Shown one piece after another: positions 1 through 19,500 of a DNA stretch of 64,000 nt (the first letter of the stretch is position 1; each line of letters starts with the position of its first letter). This stretch comes from Lutjanus erythropterus (taxonomy: Eukaryota; Chordata; Actinopteri; Lutjaniformes; Lutjanidae). Below the pieces are notes generated by a model, which saw only the letters and a list, made by a program, of their open reading frames with translations, ran no database searches and had not been told where the DNA came from. Both the position numbers and the translations under genes were made by a program. The DNA lies in NCBI GenBank assembly GCA_020091685.1, contig CM034605.1, positions 8,673,019 through 8,737,018 on the forward strand, read 5' to 3'.

Positions 1-16
1 GTTTTATTATTTACAG

Positions 17-3703
<3,687 letters not shown>

Positions 3704-3816
3704 ACTTTAAGTTATTATCGGCCGTATTCACTTTGGAACAACACAAACATGCCTAAGAGCTCTGTATTTTTTCTACAAACCGCATTTTGTGTCACATTTT
3801 TGTTCTGATCTGCCAT

Positions 3817-3822
3817 AATAAA
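3817..3822 (+). terminator. TMEM39B polyadenylation signal
   Basis: A canonical AATAAA lies 114 bases after the TMEM39B stop, implying a short 3' untranslated region. This is assigned from position only. Confidence 0.65.
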
Positions 3823-3839
3823 AAGAAATATTTTTGTAT

Positions 3840-5460
3840 TACTTTAAAGGTTTGCTTTGGTTTTATTTGGTTGTAAAATCAGTTTATATTCTGTCCACAA
3901 GAGGCCTTTGTGTTTTTAAAAATGAAACTTGAAATTTGTGCAAATAGGTGTAATTTGCAGTGAACATGCTTGAATGAAGAGTGATTGCTGGGAAGTATGC
4001 AATATTGTAAAGTAGCTGAATTACAATATTTGTTTTTTCAATGCTGTCTAACTATATCATAAGGGTTTGTATCTTAACAATGAATTGAATTTATTTTTTA
4101 AAACCCTCTTTCAGAATCAGTCATTTTTACGCTTGAAAATTTGTTTTAAGGAAAATTCTCAAATTGGACCAGTGATATCCAGATAACAAAATTTAAATTT
4201 GAACATCCAGGCTTCCAAAATCAGTCAGACCCATTAAGTTACATTCTGTCAGTTATGATCCAAAGAAAGAAAGAAGAAGTTTCTGTTTTCTTCACTCAGA
4301 ATTTTAAAATTGACTTAAAAAACTTTAAATTATCCTCAAAGACAGAAATCCAAACTCCATAAATTAGGATGGATGGTTTTCAAGTATGAAATCAATGATG
4401 CAAAAAAAAAAACCAAATACTGCTGAACTCAGATTAAATGTAACAATTAGATATTCAGTTATTTATGAAATTCAAATGATAAAGTTAGGCTGAGATAGAG
4501 TGGGAACTACAAAAAGGCTAGATCCTACACTTCCCATAATTTAAGCCAGTAGAATAAGATATTTAACCGTATAATATAAACCTCCCTGCTGGGGAAAAAA
4601 TCCATGTCTTTTAAACTCCATCCCTTTAGGTTACAACGAAGTCTCCAGGCCCAGGCTGAGATAACCCTGCTGACATAAACAGAGTTATTTTCTGTCGGAG
4701 AGCTCCCTGCAGAACCACAGAAGAAGATGGATCCCTCCTCTGTTGGTCTGTGGAAGTCTCTTCTTTTATTGAGGAGAGAGAGTGTTGTGTGCTGAAGCTA
4801 ATTTGTGATTGAAAAGGGGACAACCACTTTCACAAGTACTGTATACCTATGAAGGGTTATAACATAATAATTTAATGGTAATAATAACTTTGAGTTGCAC
4901 TTTTCATATAAGAAATGTGTTTTACAACAACAAAAATGACATGCACCAAGTGAAATAGAATAATAAAACATAAACACTGGAACTGGAATGACAATGGAAA
5001 ATGAGATGGAACATAAATCCCCCTTGATAATAATAGTAAAAATAAGAAAGATGAGAATAGAATACATAGAATGCATCTTCACCTGAAAATAGACACAGAA
5101 TAAACAAAAACAGGGATAGAATGCCATAATAATATAAAATGCAACTTTTATAAATATTTATATTAATAATTGCAATAAATGCATTCAAAATGTGTGAGCA
5201 CCTACAGGGGGATCCCCTGTCTACATCAACAAAGCTGGTAGTGAGTCATATTTCAGCGAGTCAGTGAAAGGGATGAGTACTGTAAAGATAAATGAAGAGC
5301 ATCAGCGCCCCCATGTGGTCCGTTTGTAGCATCTTCACTCTGTAATGATAAACCCTCCGGGCTGTATACAGCAGCATATTTACAGAGAGCCATCATGAGC
5401 TGATCGGCTGCACACAGCATCCTGTTCTCGACAGACAGCAGAGTAAACAGAGACATCGGT
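3840..5460. other. Intergenic region between TMEM39B and CCDC28B
   Basis: AT-rich DNA without a credible coding exon; the longer open frames on the minus strand lack family similarity and splice logic. A stretch around 4835-5190 recalls the 3' end of a fish LINE-type repeat in its wording (actttgagttgcacttttca), but is too decayed to classify. The last 200 bases become CG-richer as the CCDC28B promoter begins. Confidence 0.5.
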
Positions 5461-5469
5461 AACCTGCAG

Positions 5470-5732
5470 GCTGCTGCTCCGCTCTCCTGTCAGGCACAGA
5501 GCAGGGTGAACTGGCCCTTTAAGAAGAATAAAGACGACAGCTGCTTCGCACGAGCCGAGCGCATCGATGCCGCGCGCTACATTTCACCAGAAATTCACAC
5601 TGGAGCTGCAGAGATAACGTTTAAACATCACCGGTGAATTAATATGAAGTGTACTTAAAGGTTGTACACGGCAGGAGGACAACATGTAACGCTGTGGACA
5701 GCCGGTCTGCTCTGTGGTGCGTTATTGATACG
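5470..5732 (+). promoter_or_regulatory. Probable CCDC28B promoter and 5' noncoding exon
   Basis: A CG-rich patch (for example GCATCGATGCCGCGCGC near 5560) is followed by a good donor, CG|GTAAGT, whose exon side ends at 5732. The next acceptor that suits the gene is at 7706-7707, opening the exon that holds the ATG. A noncoding first exon ending at 5732 is therefore likely. The transcription start is not visible and is guessed. Confidence 0.45.
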
Positions 5733-7870
5733 GTAAGTCTTTATTTGTGTCACGATAAATCTGTTTACACGTCAGCTTCACTCTGAATTTAAGCGCACTG
5801 TGTATCAAACTGCTGTCTGAGCACTGTTCCGAAACCAGCTCCTCTACTGCACTGATACAATCCAAGTAAAGAGGGCTTTCAGTGAATAAAGTTGCCGTTG
5901 TGTATCAGTGTAGTGGCCATCTTTGGATCCTACTTCGAACAGGCTGGCGCAGTGTGAGGAGATAACATTATAACAGAGAATTCATCCTCTGTAATGGGAT
6001 AAAGCGTTTTCTAGGCCCAGAGCCGAGATCATAATGGCATTAATGCACTCACTATGGTCTGTTAATGTAATAACAAACGATCACTCTACTGCTGAAATAG
6101 TATACACTACATAGTGTACTATGTTCTCTGTGTAAGTGAACAGCAAACTATACAAATGCAATCCCACAGTAGTCTTGTAATACTACCTTTAATTTATGTA
6201 AGAATATTTGAATTTATTGCAGGGTTGCTCTATTTAATTGGATCGCTTTACACTGTAAATTAGTTTTCTCTGTTCCCTCACTGAGTGTAAATAGATAAGA
6301 CACCATCCTACACAGGCAAGTCTAAATGATAATGCAGTCCATTGATTTCTCTCTTTATGCCATATGTCAGAAAGCGTATGCACTTTAGGTCCATTTATAT
6401 AACATACAGTAGGGGAGAATTGGGGCAACAACACAGAGGGGAAGGTTGCAACCTTTTCTCTTGTAACATGGACGTGAAGAATGTGCCTTGAAGTCGACAC
6501 AAAGTACACTCCATCAGCGAGTCCAAATCTGAAAATCAGATGAATCAGATCAGTTTTGCCAGAGTTACAGAAGATTTTTTTTCATTTGTAAATTAAAAAA
6601 AAAAAAAAAATACAAAGCTTAAGTGTTTTCTGTTTTTAAGGTATTGTTTATCAGGAGAGGTATGAAAGTAAAATGGTGTTACTTCTGTCATGCTGTCATT
6701 AAAGACATATATCTTCGTTATATATTTGGAAGGAATGTTCAGGGTTAGAGTGATGAAGACCAACAGAGGTCTCACCTGCCCAGATGTGCATGTTTGAACC
6801 TGTCAGGCTGTTTTATATGAAGGACAGTCTGTAAGAGGTGATTATGTACTTGTGCACCAACTTCATACAAATGCCAAATTTAATATAAGAAATTGATTAG
6901 AGAGTAGCATGGTCTGTTTGGAGGGAGAACTAAAGCGCTAATGAGAATTATATGCCAGTAACACTGAGTGTTTGCTTGTTTTGTGGTCAATTTAGCCAAC
7001 CGTTACTTTTGTTCCAACAGAGAGGGGCAAAACTAATAATGTGTAAAGTCAATTCCCATCTGATTGTGTCTGATTCATCCATCCAAAATTTAAAAAAACA
7101 GTTGGTATTGGTAGAGGACAAATATATGTTGTTAAACATGAAGTATGGTTATTATAAGTAAATGCATCTCTGTGCAAAGAGGGAAATTCAATAAAGATCT
7201 ACCTTTGTCCCTCTTCTCCCCAGTGCTCCTCACAGGACATTTGTTCTGAATCTTGCTGCAGCAGTTCAGTTAATTACCTGTCAGTGGATTCCAGTTTGTG
7301 ATGTAAAAGATAAAAACAAAACCAACTGTAGTGTGGCTTTTTTGGGGAATGTCATGATAGTTTGTATTGCATATATTTGGTTTGTTTGGTTTGAAAATGT
7401 CCTGAAACCAGTAATGAATCCTCACACAAGGTCATTCCAATTTGATGCTGGTCTAAAAACAACTTTCTAGGCCGTTATTTCACCTCAGGGGAGCATTCTG
7501 AAGAGAAAAAAAAGCTAGAAAATTGATTTCTATTAAAAACTAAACGCATTACTCTTTTGGTAGGTAGAATCGTGGTAAACTCTTCCTCAGTAAAATGTAG
7601 TAGGAACCCCACTAACAGTGTTGACTAAGACTTTTCTGTGGCAGATATATTGGGGATGCAGTTAAACTAATGAAAGCATCACTCACTAAATGCTTTTTTT
7701 TTCGCAGTGTGGAGGCTCCTGGGCTGCAGCACTAATTTTGGCTCCGTCAGATCCTCCACAGAGCCCAGCCCTCGGGGAGGACAAGGCTGCTGGTTTTCAG
7801 CTTCCTACCTTTGTTGTGTCAGGACATCCTGTACATCGTAACCCGGAGAGGTTCACTTAAATAAGTAATA

Positions 7871-12018
<4,148 letters not shown>

Positions 12019-12496
12019 CAAAGTGAGGTGCAGAGGACGGCGTCCCCACACTCATCTTCTCCCAACATCTAACCAGTCCGGGTTGCCATGGCATTGATCC
12101 AGCTGCCTTAGTAACAGAATGGAAAGAGCCACAGTGAAGGAGGAGGGGCTATTTTTCCATTGGGTCTGTAAAACCGAGGGAACAATGCAGTGACTCAAAG
12201 CAGCAGAGCATTAAATGAACGCTCAACCAAAACAATGAACCCCTCATTCATGGTGCAAGAAGTTATCAGAGTTATCAGAGGATTTTACTGACTGATTGTG
12301 TCAAAGGAATTTTTTTTTTTTAAGTTTTCAACATGTTCTTGACAACAACTAACTTGGCTCCAGTTATTAGTTACATCATTTGGTAACAAATAACTGAATC
12401 CAGGTGTATTCTGGTTCTCTAGTTATGTTTTTGTTACCATCACAATAAGCACATTTCCTGACATTTTCACAGTTTGTATCATTTCATGTTAAAATG

Positions 12497-13243
12497 ATGG
12501 TTTAGATTATTTGACTTGGGGTTGTATGGGGTACTTATCAATAGTCAGTGTATTAGGCTACATACATGAAATGCTGGTTGGTACGCCATAAGTTTGGGGA
12601 AGCAGAGAACGAGCATGGAAGCTAACATGTGTTTCAGGGTATTATAGTCTTAAATCAAAGGTCCACTAAAAACAACATCAATGTAAGTGTATGCTATATT
12701 TAGAATAGTTTCACAGCTTTATGTTGCCATCAAGCAGCCTTTTCTGATGGGAAATGCTGTTACATAGGCCAAATACTATTCTCTCCAAACCAGCCAAACT
12801 CCACAGGAGAAATTGGTCATTTTATCTCTCAGAACACAAGAGTTGCTGTTCCACTGCTGTCTCTATCTGTTTGTGCGTTTGTGTTATTGTGTGACGTCAG
12901 TGTTTTAAAATTAAAGTTCTGATTAACCAAAGTCACACAATAACAAAAACAAACAAACTGATCGAGGGAGCAGTGGGCCAGCAACTCTTGTGTTCTGCTC
13001 GGTAAATTTACTGATTTAGCCAGTGGAGTTTGGTTGGATTGGAGAGAGTGGTATCTGATTTACGCAGCAGTGGTTTACCATCAGAAAAAAAAGGCTGTCT
13101 GATGGTATGGTTAAGTGTGAAAATATTCTAAAGACTCATCTCTTCTCCAAACTGTGGGTGTGTCAACCAGCGTCCACTGTAGGTAACATACTGACTATTA
13201 ACCTCATACAACCCCACACAGTATAACCCAGACTATCCCTTTA
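12497..13243. repeat. Long fold-back element, family A, near full length
   Basis: The left arm opens GATGGTTTAGATTATTTGAC, then GGGGTTGTATGGGGTACTTATC. The right end, read in reverse complement, opens TTAAAGGGATAGTCTGGGTT, then GGGGTTGTATGAGGTTAATAG. Arms of roughly 350 bases meet near 12.9 kb at a TAAAATTAAAG centre flanked by reciprocal copies of the TTGTGTGACGTCA / AAAGTCACACAATAAC block. The element has no coding frame and is probably a MITE-like or fold-back DNA element. Confidence 0.75.
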
Positions 13244-14107
13244 AGCCTTGTCTTTTGCAGAATTACAGAGGGTATTTGTCTGTGTTAGCAAGTTAAGAAA
13301 TTTGAGCCATACTGAAGTAGCAAACATCCAGTATGGAGTCCCTGTCGACAACGCCACTGTGGTCAGCTCTGAACTTTTAAGGGAGTTTTGCTATTGTTCT
13401 GAATACACTCCCTCATTTTCTATCTTTGCTTTTCAAGTTTAATACTGGGAAACAGACTGGATTTGTTATAAATGTACATTTTAAAGGGACTATATGAAGA
13501 GACATACGTATGTTTGATTAACTTAAATGTATAAAATGGTGTATATGCTTTGCCAGTGTGCAATCCAGTACTACTGTATCTGTTGACTGTGATGGTTTAA
13601 AATAACTGGAGTTGGAGGATTTTGTCAGTGCTTTAATAGGATTGCCTTTAGGCCTTTTTTAGTTTTTGTGAATGAGTGCCCAGTAGCAGCATCCCTCCAA
13701 GCACAAGATCCACCCTGCTACTGAAATGCCGTAAATTCACTTACTGTGACATATAGGTCACAGAGAGGAACTGTATCCGGTCTGACATTCACTGTGTTGG
13801 ACAGCACATTCAGAGTAATGCAGCTGACATCAATCTCTGTACAGTACAATTTCCAAATGGCAGCTACTTTCATAGTTAAATGTTTATGGGCTGAGATTCT
13901 GATTTGTATTGTATTTAATTCCAAACTTGGCAGTCATGCACCTTGGCCATGATAGTTTAATCCCCGAGAAGCCAATTAAAGTGAAATCAGTGAAACTTCA
14001 AAGCATGTTAAAGCATTGGTGCATTAAATATGTAATATAAGGTTTTTTTACTGCTTGCTAAGCCTACCTCTTTTCTAAGGCCTTAGCCTGTCAAAGATGA
14101 TTAACAT

Positions 14108-14630
14108 TAGGGCTGCAACAAAGGGTTCTTATCACTGTTGATTAATCTGTAGATTATTTTCCCGCTTCATTGATGTATTGTTTAGTCTCTAAAACTACAG
14201 TCCTAAACCCAAAGATATTCAGCTAACAATGATAGAAAACAGAAAATGTGAGATGTTGTAAAAAAGAGAATTAGAAGATTTTTTCCTACAAAAAGAAAAA
14301 AAAACATACTTTAAAGGCAGAACATGCAGGATTTGCCAGCTGCTGTTTATAAATGCACCAGAAAGATTTTTGAATGTCATGACCAGGTCATCAAATATGT
14401 CCCAAACAACAAACAGCAAAATAATGAGAGAACGGGTACATACAGGCAGAGAGCAGAGTCTGTGCAGATGCAGACGCCACCACACATTTCTATATTTATT
14501 ATTTTATAGTCTAAACATTGTTTTTTTTTTAGGAAAATCCTGCACAGTATACCTTTAAACATTAACTGATTATTCAAATAGTTGCAGATTAATTTTCTAT
14601 CAGCTAACTGACTAATCGTTGCAGTTCATC
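14108..14630. repeat. MITE-like family B (TAGGGCTGCAAC ends), split copy
   Basis: The left end is TAGGGCTGCAACAAAGGG and the right end, GACTAATCGTTGCAGTTC, is its inverted counterpart. The interior has the family's ATTAATCTGTAGATTATTTTC and CCCAAAGATATTCAG blocks. A second inverted-repeat element is inserted inside it. Confidence 0.65.
14310..14559. repeat. Nested short inverted-repeat element
   Basis: Ends TTTAAAGGCAGAACATGCAGG and, inverted, TTTAAAGGTATACTGTGCAGG are imperfect terminal inverted repeats about 250 bases apart. The element interrupts the family B copy, so it inserted later. Confidence 0.6.
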
Positions 14631-14924
14631 TTCACGATCAGCTGTTTTCTGTTATTTTACATATTCAGAGGGGCAATTTACTGGAAGACTGGTTACCATT
14701 GGTTTTACATATGAGTAAGTCAAAACAACAAAACTTGTGAAGAATCTCATGTGTGATCAGTAACTGTATCTATTAATAAAGGTAAATTAGCAAACTTAAA
14801 TGGCATGTAATGTGTTTTTTTTTATTTTAATAAAATTTAATTTACCTTTGATTTTGAAAAGCAGTAAAATATAACTGAAGCTTAGACATTAACAGCTCTG
14901 GTCAATTTTATCCCCTCCTACCTA

Positions 14925-15509
14925 GAGTTTCCGCAGGTTTCAACAAGTAAAATCAAAGACTTATTAAGACCTTTAAATAACATTATGAATGCAATTTAAG
15001 ACCCATTTCATGTTCAGACTTCTTGTCTTCTGAACAGGTAGGTGTTTGTCCTGCTAGGCACTAGGCCTGCCGCACCTCCACCGGTGCCCACTCGTTAGCT
15101 GCAGGGTCATCAGCTGGGGACCACCGCTCATAGATGTTTCGCCCCTTAGCCCAGAACATCTCCTGGTGGCGGGGCAGTGAACAGGATGTCTCCCTGACAC
15201 CCCCTGCAGCTAACCTTCTTCAGGAGATGCTCGCTCCCCATGTTTTGTCGCGCGTTCTTAGCCAGAGCCAAAAGCTTGCTTTCTCGGCCTCCTCCTCAAA
15301 TATGTTAATTAATCTCTCATTTCAGCGTGATCAATACAAGTCTTTCCCCAAGACTCATTAAGCAAGAATGAAGTTCATGCAGGTTTTAAAAAGTAATGTT
15401 AAATTAATAATCTGATCAATTTTTAAGATCTGTCAATACTGTAAGACATTTAAGGCCTAAAATTCATTGTATTGGATCTTAGACCTTTTAAGGACTCACA
15501 GAAACCCTG
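14925..15509. repeat. DNA-transposon-like element with decayed internal sequence
   Basis: The left end AGAGTTTCCGCAGGTTTCAAC and the right end, inverted (CAGGGTTTCTGTGAGTCCTT), resemble the terminal repeats of a common fish element. Next to the ends lie the usual TTAAGACCT blocks. The middle (15040-15300), read on the minus strand, gives an open stretch with EMFWAKGRNIYERWSPADD, which looks like a coding remnant but was not identified. Confidence 0.5.
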
Positions 15510-15580
15510 TCTGTCACATGTCCAATGCTATAAAAATTTTAATGAGGCACCAGGACGTTAGTTTTACAGAAATAAAACAC

Positions 15581-15586
15581 TTTATT
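15581..15586 (-). terminator. Candidate TOGARAM1 polyadenylation signal
   Basis: TTTATT on the plus strand is AATAAA on the minus strand, about 990 bases beyond the TOGARAM1 stop. This implies a 3' untranslated region of roughly 1 kb. A run of A near 15888-15900 lies inside that region. Confidence 0.5.
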
Positions 15587-16575
15587 CATATATATCAATC
15601 TGTCTTTGCTCTTGTTCACAAACAAGTTCAATATAATTTAATAACAATAGATGAGTTAAAAGGCTACTTGAAGACTGGCACTATACTGAGACACAATCAG
15701 ATCTGGGCCCTCACTGTTTCTCAGGCAACCGCTGAAGTAAAGCTGAACCCCTTTTTAACTTCCTGCTGTCCTTGTCCAGGAGAACTGGTGTAAACCCAAC
15801 CTTGATGTAGGCATCAGTGTACGTATAATATCTCCTTTACAAAAATATACACAACTTTGATCCTGCCAGTAAATTTTGGTCATGCAAAAAAAAAAAAAAG
15901 AAAGAAAAAGGACAGAAGGTACCAACTCAGCACATCATTAACAGGACTGTTAAACAATTACACAATAGATAAATTATAAACTGTACCATCATACAGCATA
16001 CGATTACAGATTAAGCTAATACTGTGCAAATACACATTTGAGCTGTACAAAAGTTTTTTGTACTATTTTTGTTAATCTCAATTCACAAATTGTCAAAACA
16101 ACTACAGAAGACACTGAAAATATCACATCACATTTGATGAAACAGCAAAAATATACACCTTTCAGGTCCCTGTCTTCTTCCTCATCTTTTTGTGCATTTT
16201 TAATTTTACATTCTACGATAGTGTCTGATTTGTCTACAGTACATGTTTAGATTATGAAAAAAAGCAATGACAATCATGGGATGGTCAAAAGTAAAATCAT
16301 GAAGTCTTATCATGATAATAATGAGCTACCTTTTCAAAGTGCAAAGAGAGCAGGTTGAGTGTGTGTGAGACCTGATGTCAGTATGTTACAGCTGTCCATG
16401 CTTCTGTACCAGAGGAAATCTCACTGAGATAAGATAAGAGCTCTTAATCTTTAAGGACTTTCTCTTAATTGATAAAAAAGTGCAGGCACTATAAGAAATG
16501 TAGAACATCTCTGTCTTCAAGTAAGGTCAGTGTTAGTGTTCTTCTCTTCCGACGTGTTTGGACTCTGTTTTACCT

Positions 16576-19500
16576 TTAGGACAAGGTCCTCAGGACCTCA
16601 TTTAAACCTTTGTGGACGTTGGCAGGCTGGGAGGCAGCGCAGTCGGTCAGGCTGGGCCCCATCTGGGCATAGAGGGCTTGGCACAGGTTGGCGGTAGCAC
16701 CCCTCACGCTGCCGCCCCGGCCATGAATGGTGCCGCTGTGGGTGGAGGTGCCCAGGAGGTGCCACAGCAGGGGCAGCACTTTCTGCTCCACCATCTGAGG
16801 CTTGCGAGGGTAGAGCTCCGTCACAAGATCTGCAGCGACAGTAAGAAGAAACAACAGGTGGTCAGACATACACTGTAAAAAAAATTAAAATTATACCAGA
16901 ATTTAGTGGAATCAACTAATCTTTTCTCACTAAGTTAACGTACATATACAAATTTTATTTATTCAAGTCAATTAAAGTTAACATTTATATTTATTATGAG
17001 AACTTATAAACTTCCAACTTGAAGACTTTTGACTTGAAATGATGAGCTGAATTAATGTACTGTACAGAGTTCAATGAACTCATTAAATTAAGTTTCTAAA
17101 GAAACATAAACTCTTTTTATAGTTTGAAGAAAACCTATATGATGAAAACTTGCTGTGTGTCTCTAATGTACATTACGATAAGTCATGGCTGTTTATTTTC
17201 ACAGTAGTGAAAATACTGGAAACCATGATGAAGGTTAGTGTAGAATTCAGTCCCTACACACCTAAAATTTAATAAATTATAATAAATGTTAAATGTTACA
17301 AATGTCTATCAGTATGACTGAAGAGTTGTTGTTTGAACTTAATATCTTGAGTTTACTGAACCTGTTTTCTGTAGTACAACTGAATTAATATCAAGTTAAT
17401 GTCACTAGAAAAGTTCATTTGTTTTGTCAAAAATAACCTCAACTTATCTTTTCAAATTCAGACAACATAAAACCTACTACAGTGTACAGAATTATTACAA
17501 CTAGGGCCCAGTGATACTGGATTTTTGGGAGTGATGCTAATAATGATACTAGAAAGTAAAAAATTCTGATATGAATATATTGGTCGATATTGCAATGACC
17601 CATCAAAAACTTGTGACAAACATATGTCATGGAGGCAGGATAATTTACAGTTTACAACACTTTAACAATATGCTTTATTATCCAAAATGGATCAGGTCAC
17701 TGAGACGGTACACTTTCACACAAAAATATAGAAACTCTGTCTTAAACTTGAATTATGTAATAATAGTAATGATAGCAATAATAATCATCATAATATATAA
17801 TTATGCAATCTACATAAAATGATACCTATGAAACTTGGCCTGATATACCTTAGATAGGCCAATAGTAGCTGATAATATTGTCTGACTGATAAATCTGTCT
17901 GGCTCTAATTACAACAAACATACCTGCAACCTTTTGGATAAGATCCACCTTTGCTTTGCCGTTTAAAAACTGAGCCTTGGTGCAGAACGGCTGAAGAAGA
18001 AGAATGTTATCTGTCATGGAAGCAAAGAAAATCAAAAAGTCAATTAAGAGAATTCTGTAGTTAGACTGAGAATCTGATGCAGAAATATGTGAATGTTCTG
18101 AATGAGTACCAAGATTTAAGATAAGTGCATTAATAGCTCCAATAGCAGCAGAGTAGATGGCATTGTTCTTGGAGTTGAGGTGATTGTCCACGATTGCTGG
18201 GACCAGGATGTTGACCACTTGGGACAGGTTGTCCTTCAACAAGTGGATGATTTTCTGTAGAGACTCAAGGGCGTACAGGTTGACCTTGCTGTTGGACTCC
18301 TGCAGCCGGGCCTTGAAGGCATCAAACACCTGAAAGAAGAGAAACCGGAGGGAGAAGAGCAAGAGACAGACAGAGTTTGACGATGTTTTCGTGATGAAAC
18401 AGAACCATGACAAAGAACATATTGACAGGATTTGAAAAAAAAATAAAAAATCCAGTACTAACCGGGAATATACTATTGATGACCATGTTGGGGTTGTGCT
18501 GGCAGTCAGACGCTAGCTGGTCGATTCCCTTGATCCTCTCTCTAAAGTCCTTTGAACCCAGCAGACCTGAGATCTGCTTGATGTATTCGGTCTTGTCTGC
18601 AATGCTCTGTGTCTGAGATCTGCAGCTGTAATGGCTGTTTGACTCCCTGTGGGTGACACAAAACACATGAAATGGTTTATAAATCTGTGAGTAAAGAATG
18701 AAAAAAGCACTTTCTCCTTGTATTAATCTGTGTTGCTACCTGTTGGTCTGGTTGAGCGGTTCCCTGGTGAGAGATGAGGCCCTGACTGTCCCGCTGCCTG
18801 GGAGGGAGCGTCTGCCCCTGGCTGACTGGCTGTCTTGGGGCATCTCACCAAGACCCTAAAAAACCCAGACAATCTCCAGGTAAGATGACAATCTGACCAT
18901 CAATGTTATAAACACGTACAGAAACAAACATACCTTTGTCTTAAGAGTGAAGACAGTGTCTCTGACAGTCGGCAGGTCTTTGGTGGGAATGTATTTCTCA
19001 AGGATCTTATCAAAGTCAGGGTGGGACGACAGGGACAGCAACATTCGACGGCCAAAGTACCTGTGGATTCAACCACTGTAATAGTGAGAACTTGGACCAT
19101 AAAGTCTCTTTTCCTTATATGTGCAGGCTTAGCTTGACATGGCTTGACTTAGATTTGGTCTTGAGCATCTGGTTCATTTAATCACACCAGATTTCAGCCA
19201 TCAAGATGACTGTCGGCACTGTTGGGGGGATTCATTAGTGACAAGGACTGACTTAAATCTTCTCTGTAACAGAAAGACACAATGCAATTAAAGCTTTACT
19301 GAAGTACAGTGTGATGCATTAATCAATACTGGGTACTCCTTCATCTGACATTTCATCAGTAGCTACAGCTGGCAGGTCACTCCTGATCTCAAATACGAGG
19401 TAATAAGAGGAAACAATCTTTTGTTTTCTCGTAATAACAGTTAGATTGTCTTGTTAACTCAAAACAACAAAGCTTGCTTTCTCAAGATAACATAATAATT

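Larger units (their letters stand above)
12019..15570. other. Intergenic region between CCDC28B and TOGARAM1
   Basis: No gene is supported here. It should hold the CCDC28B 3' untranslated region; a weak ATTAAA at 12210-12215 is the nearest poly(A)-like signal. Much of the rest is transposon debris, listed separately. The stretch 13250-14100 shows nothing recognisable. This gap joins genes that lie on different human chromosomes (1p35 and 14q21). Confidence 0.6.

Noticed and set aside
5303-5320. CTCF-like site CAGCGCCCCCATGTGGTC
   Set aside because: Only partial fit to the CTCF core and fish repeats often contain similar strings; not enough to call a site.
15134-15361. Plus-strand open frame of 75 residues
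   Set aside because: Inside a repeat element with terminal inverted repeats; no gene structure.
16612-16878. Plus-strand open frame rich in Gly and Val
   Set aside because: Shadow of the last TOGARAM1 exon.
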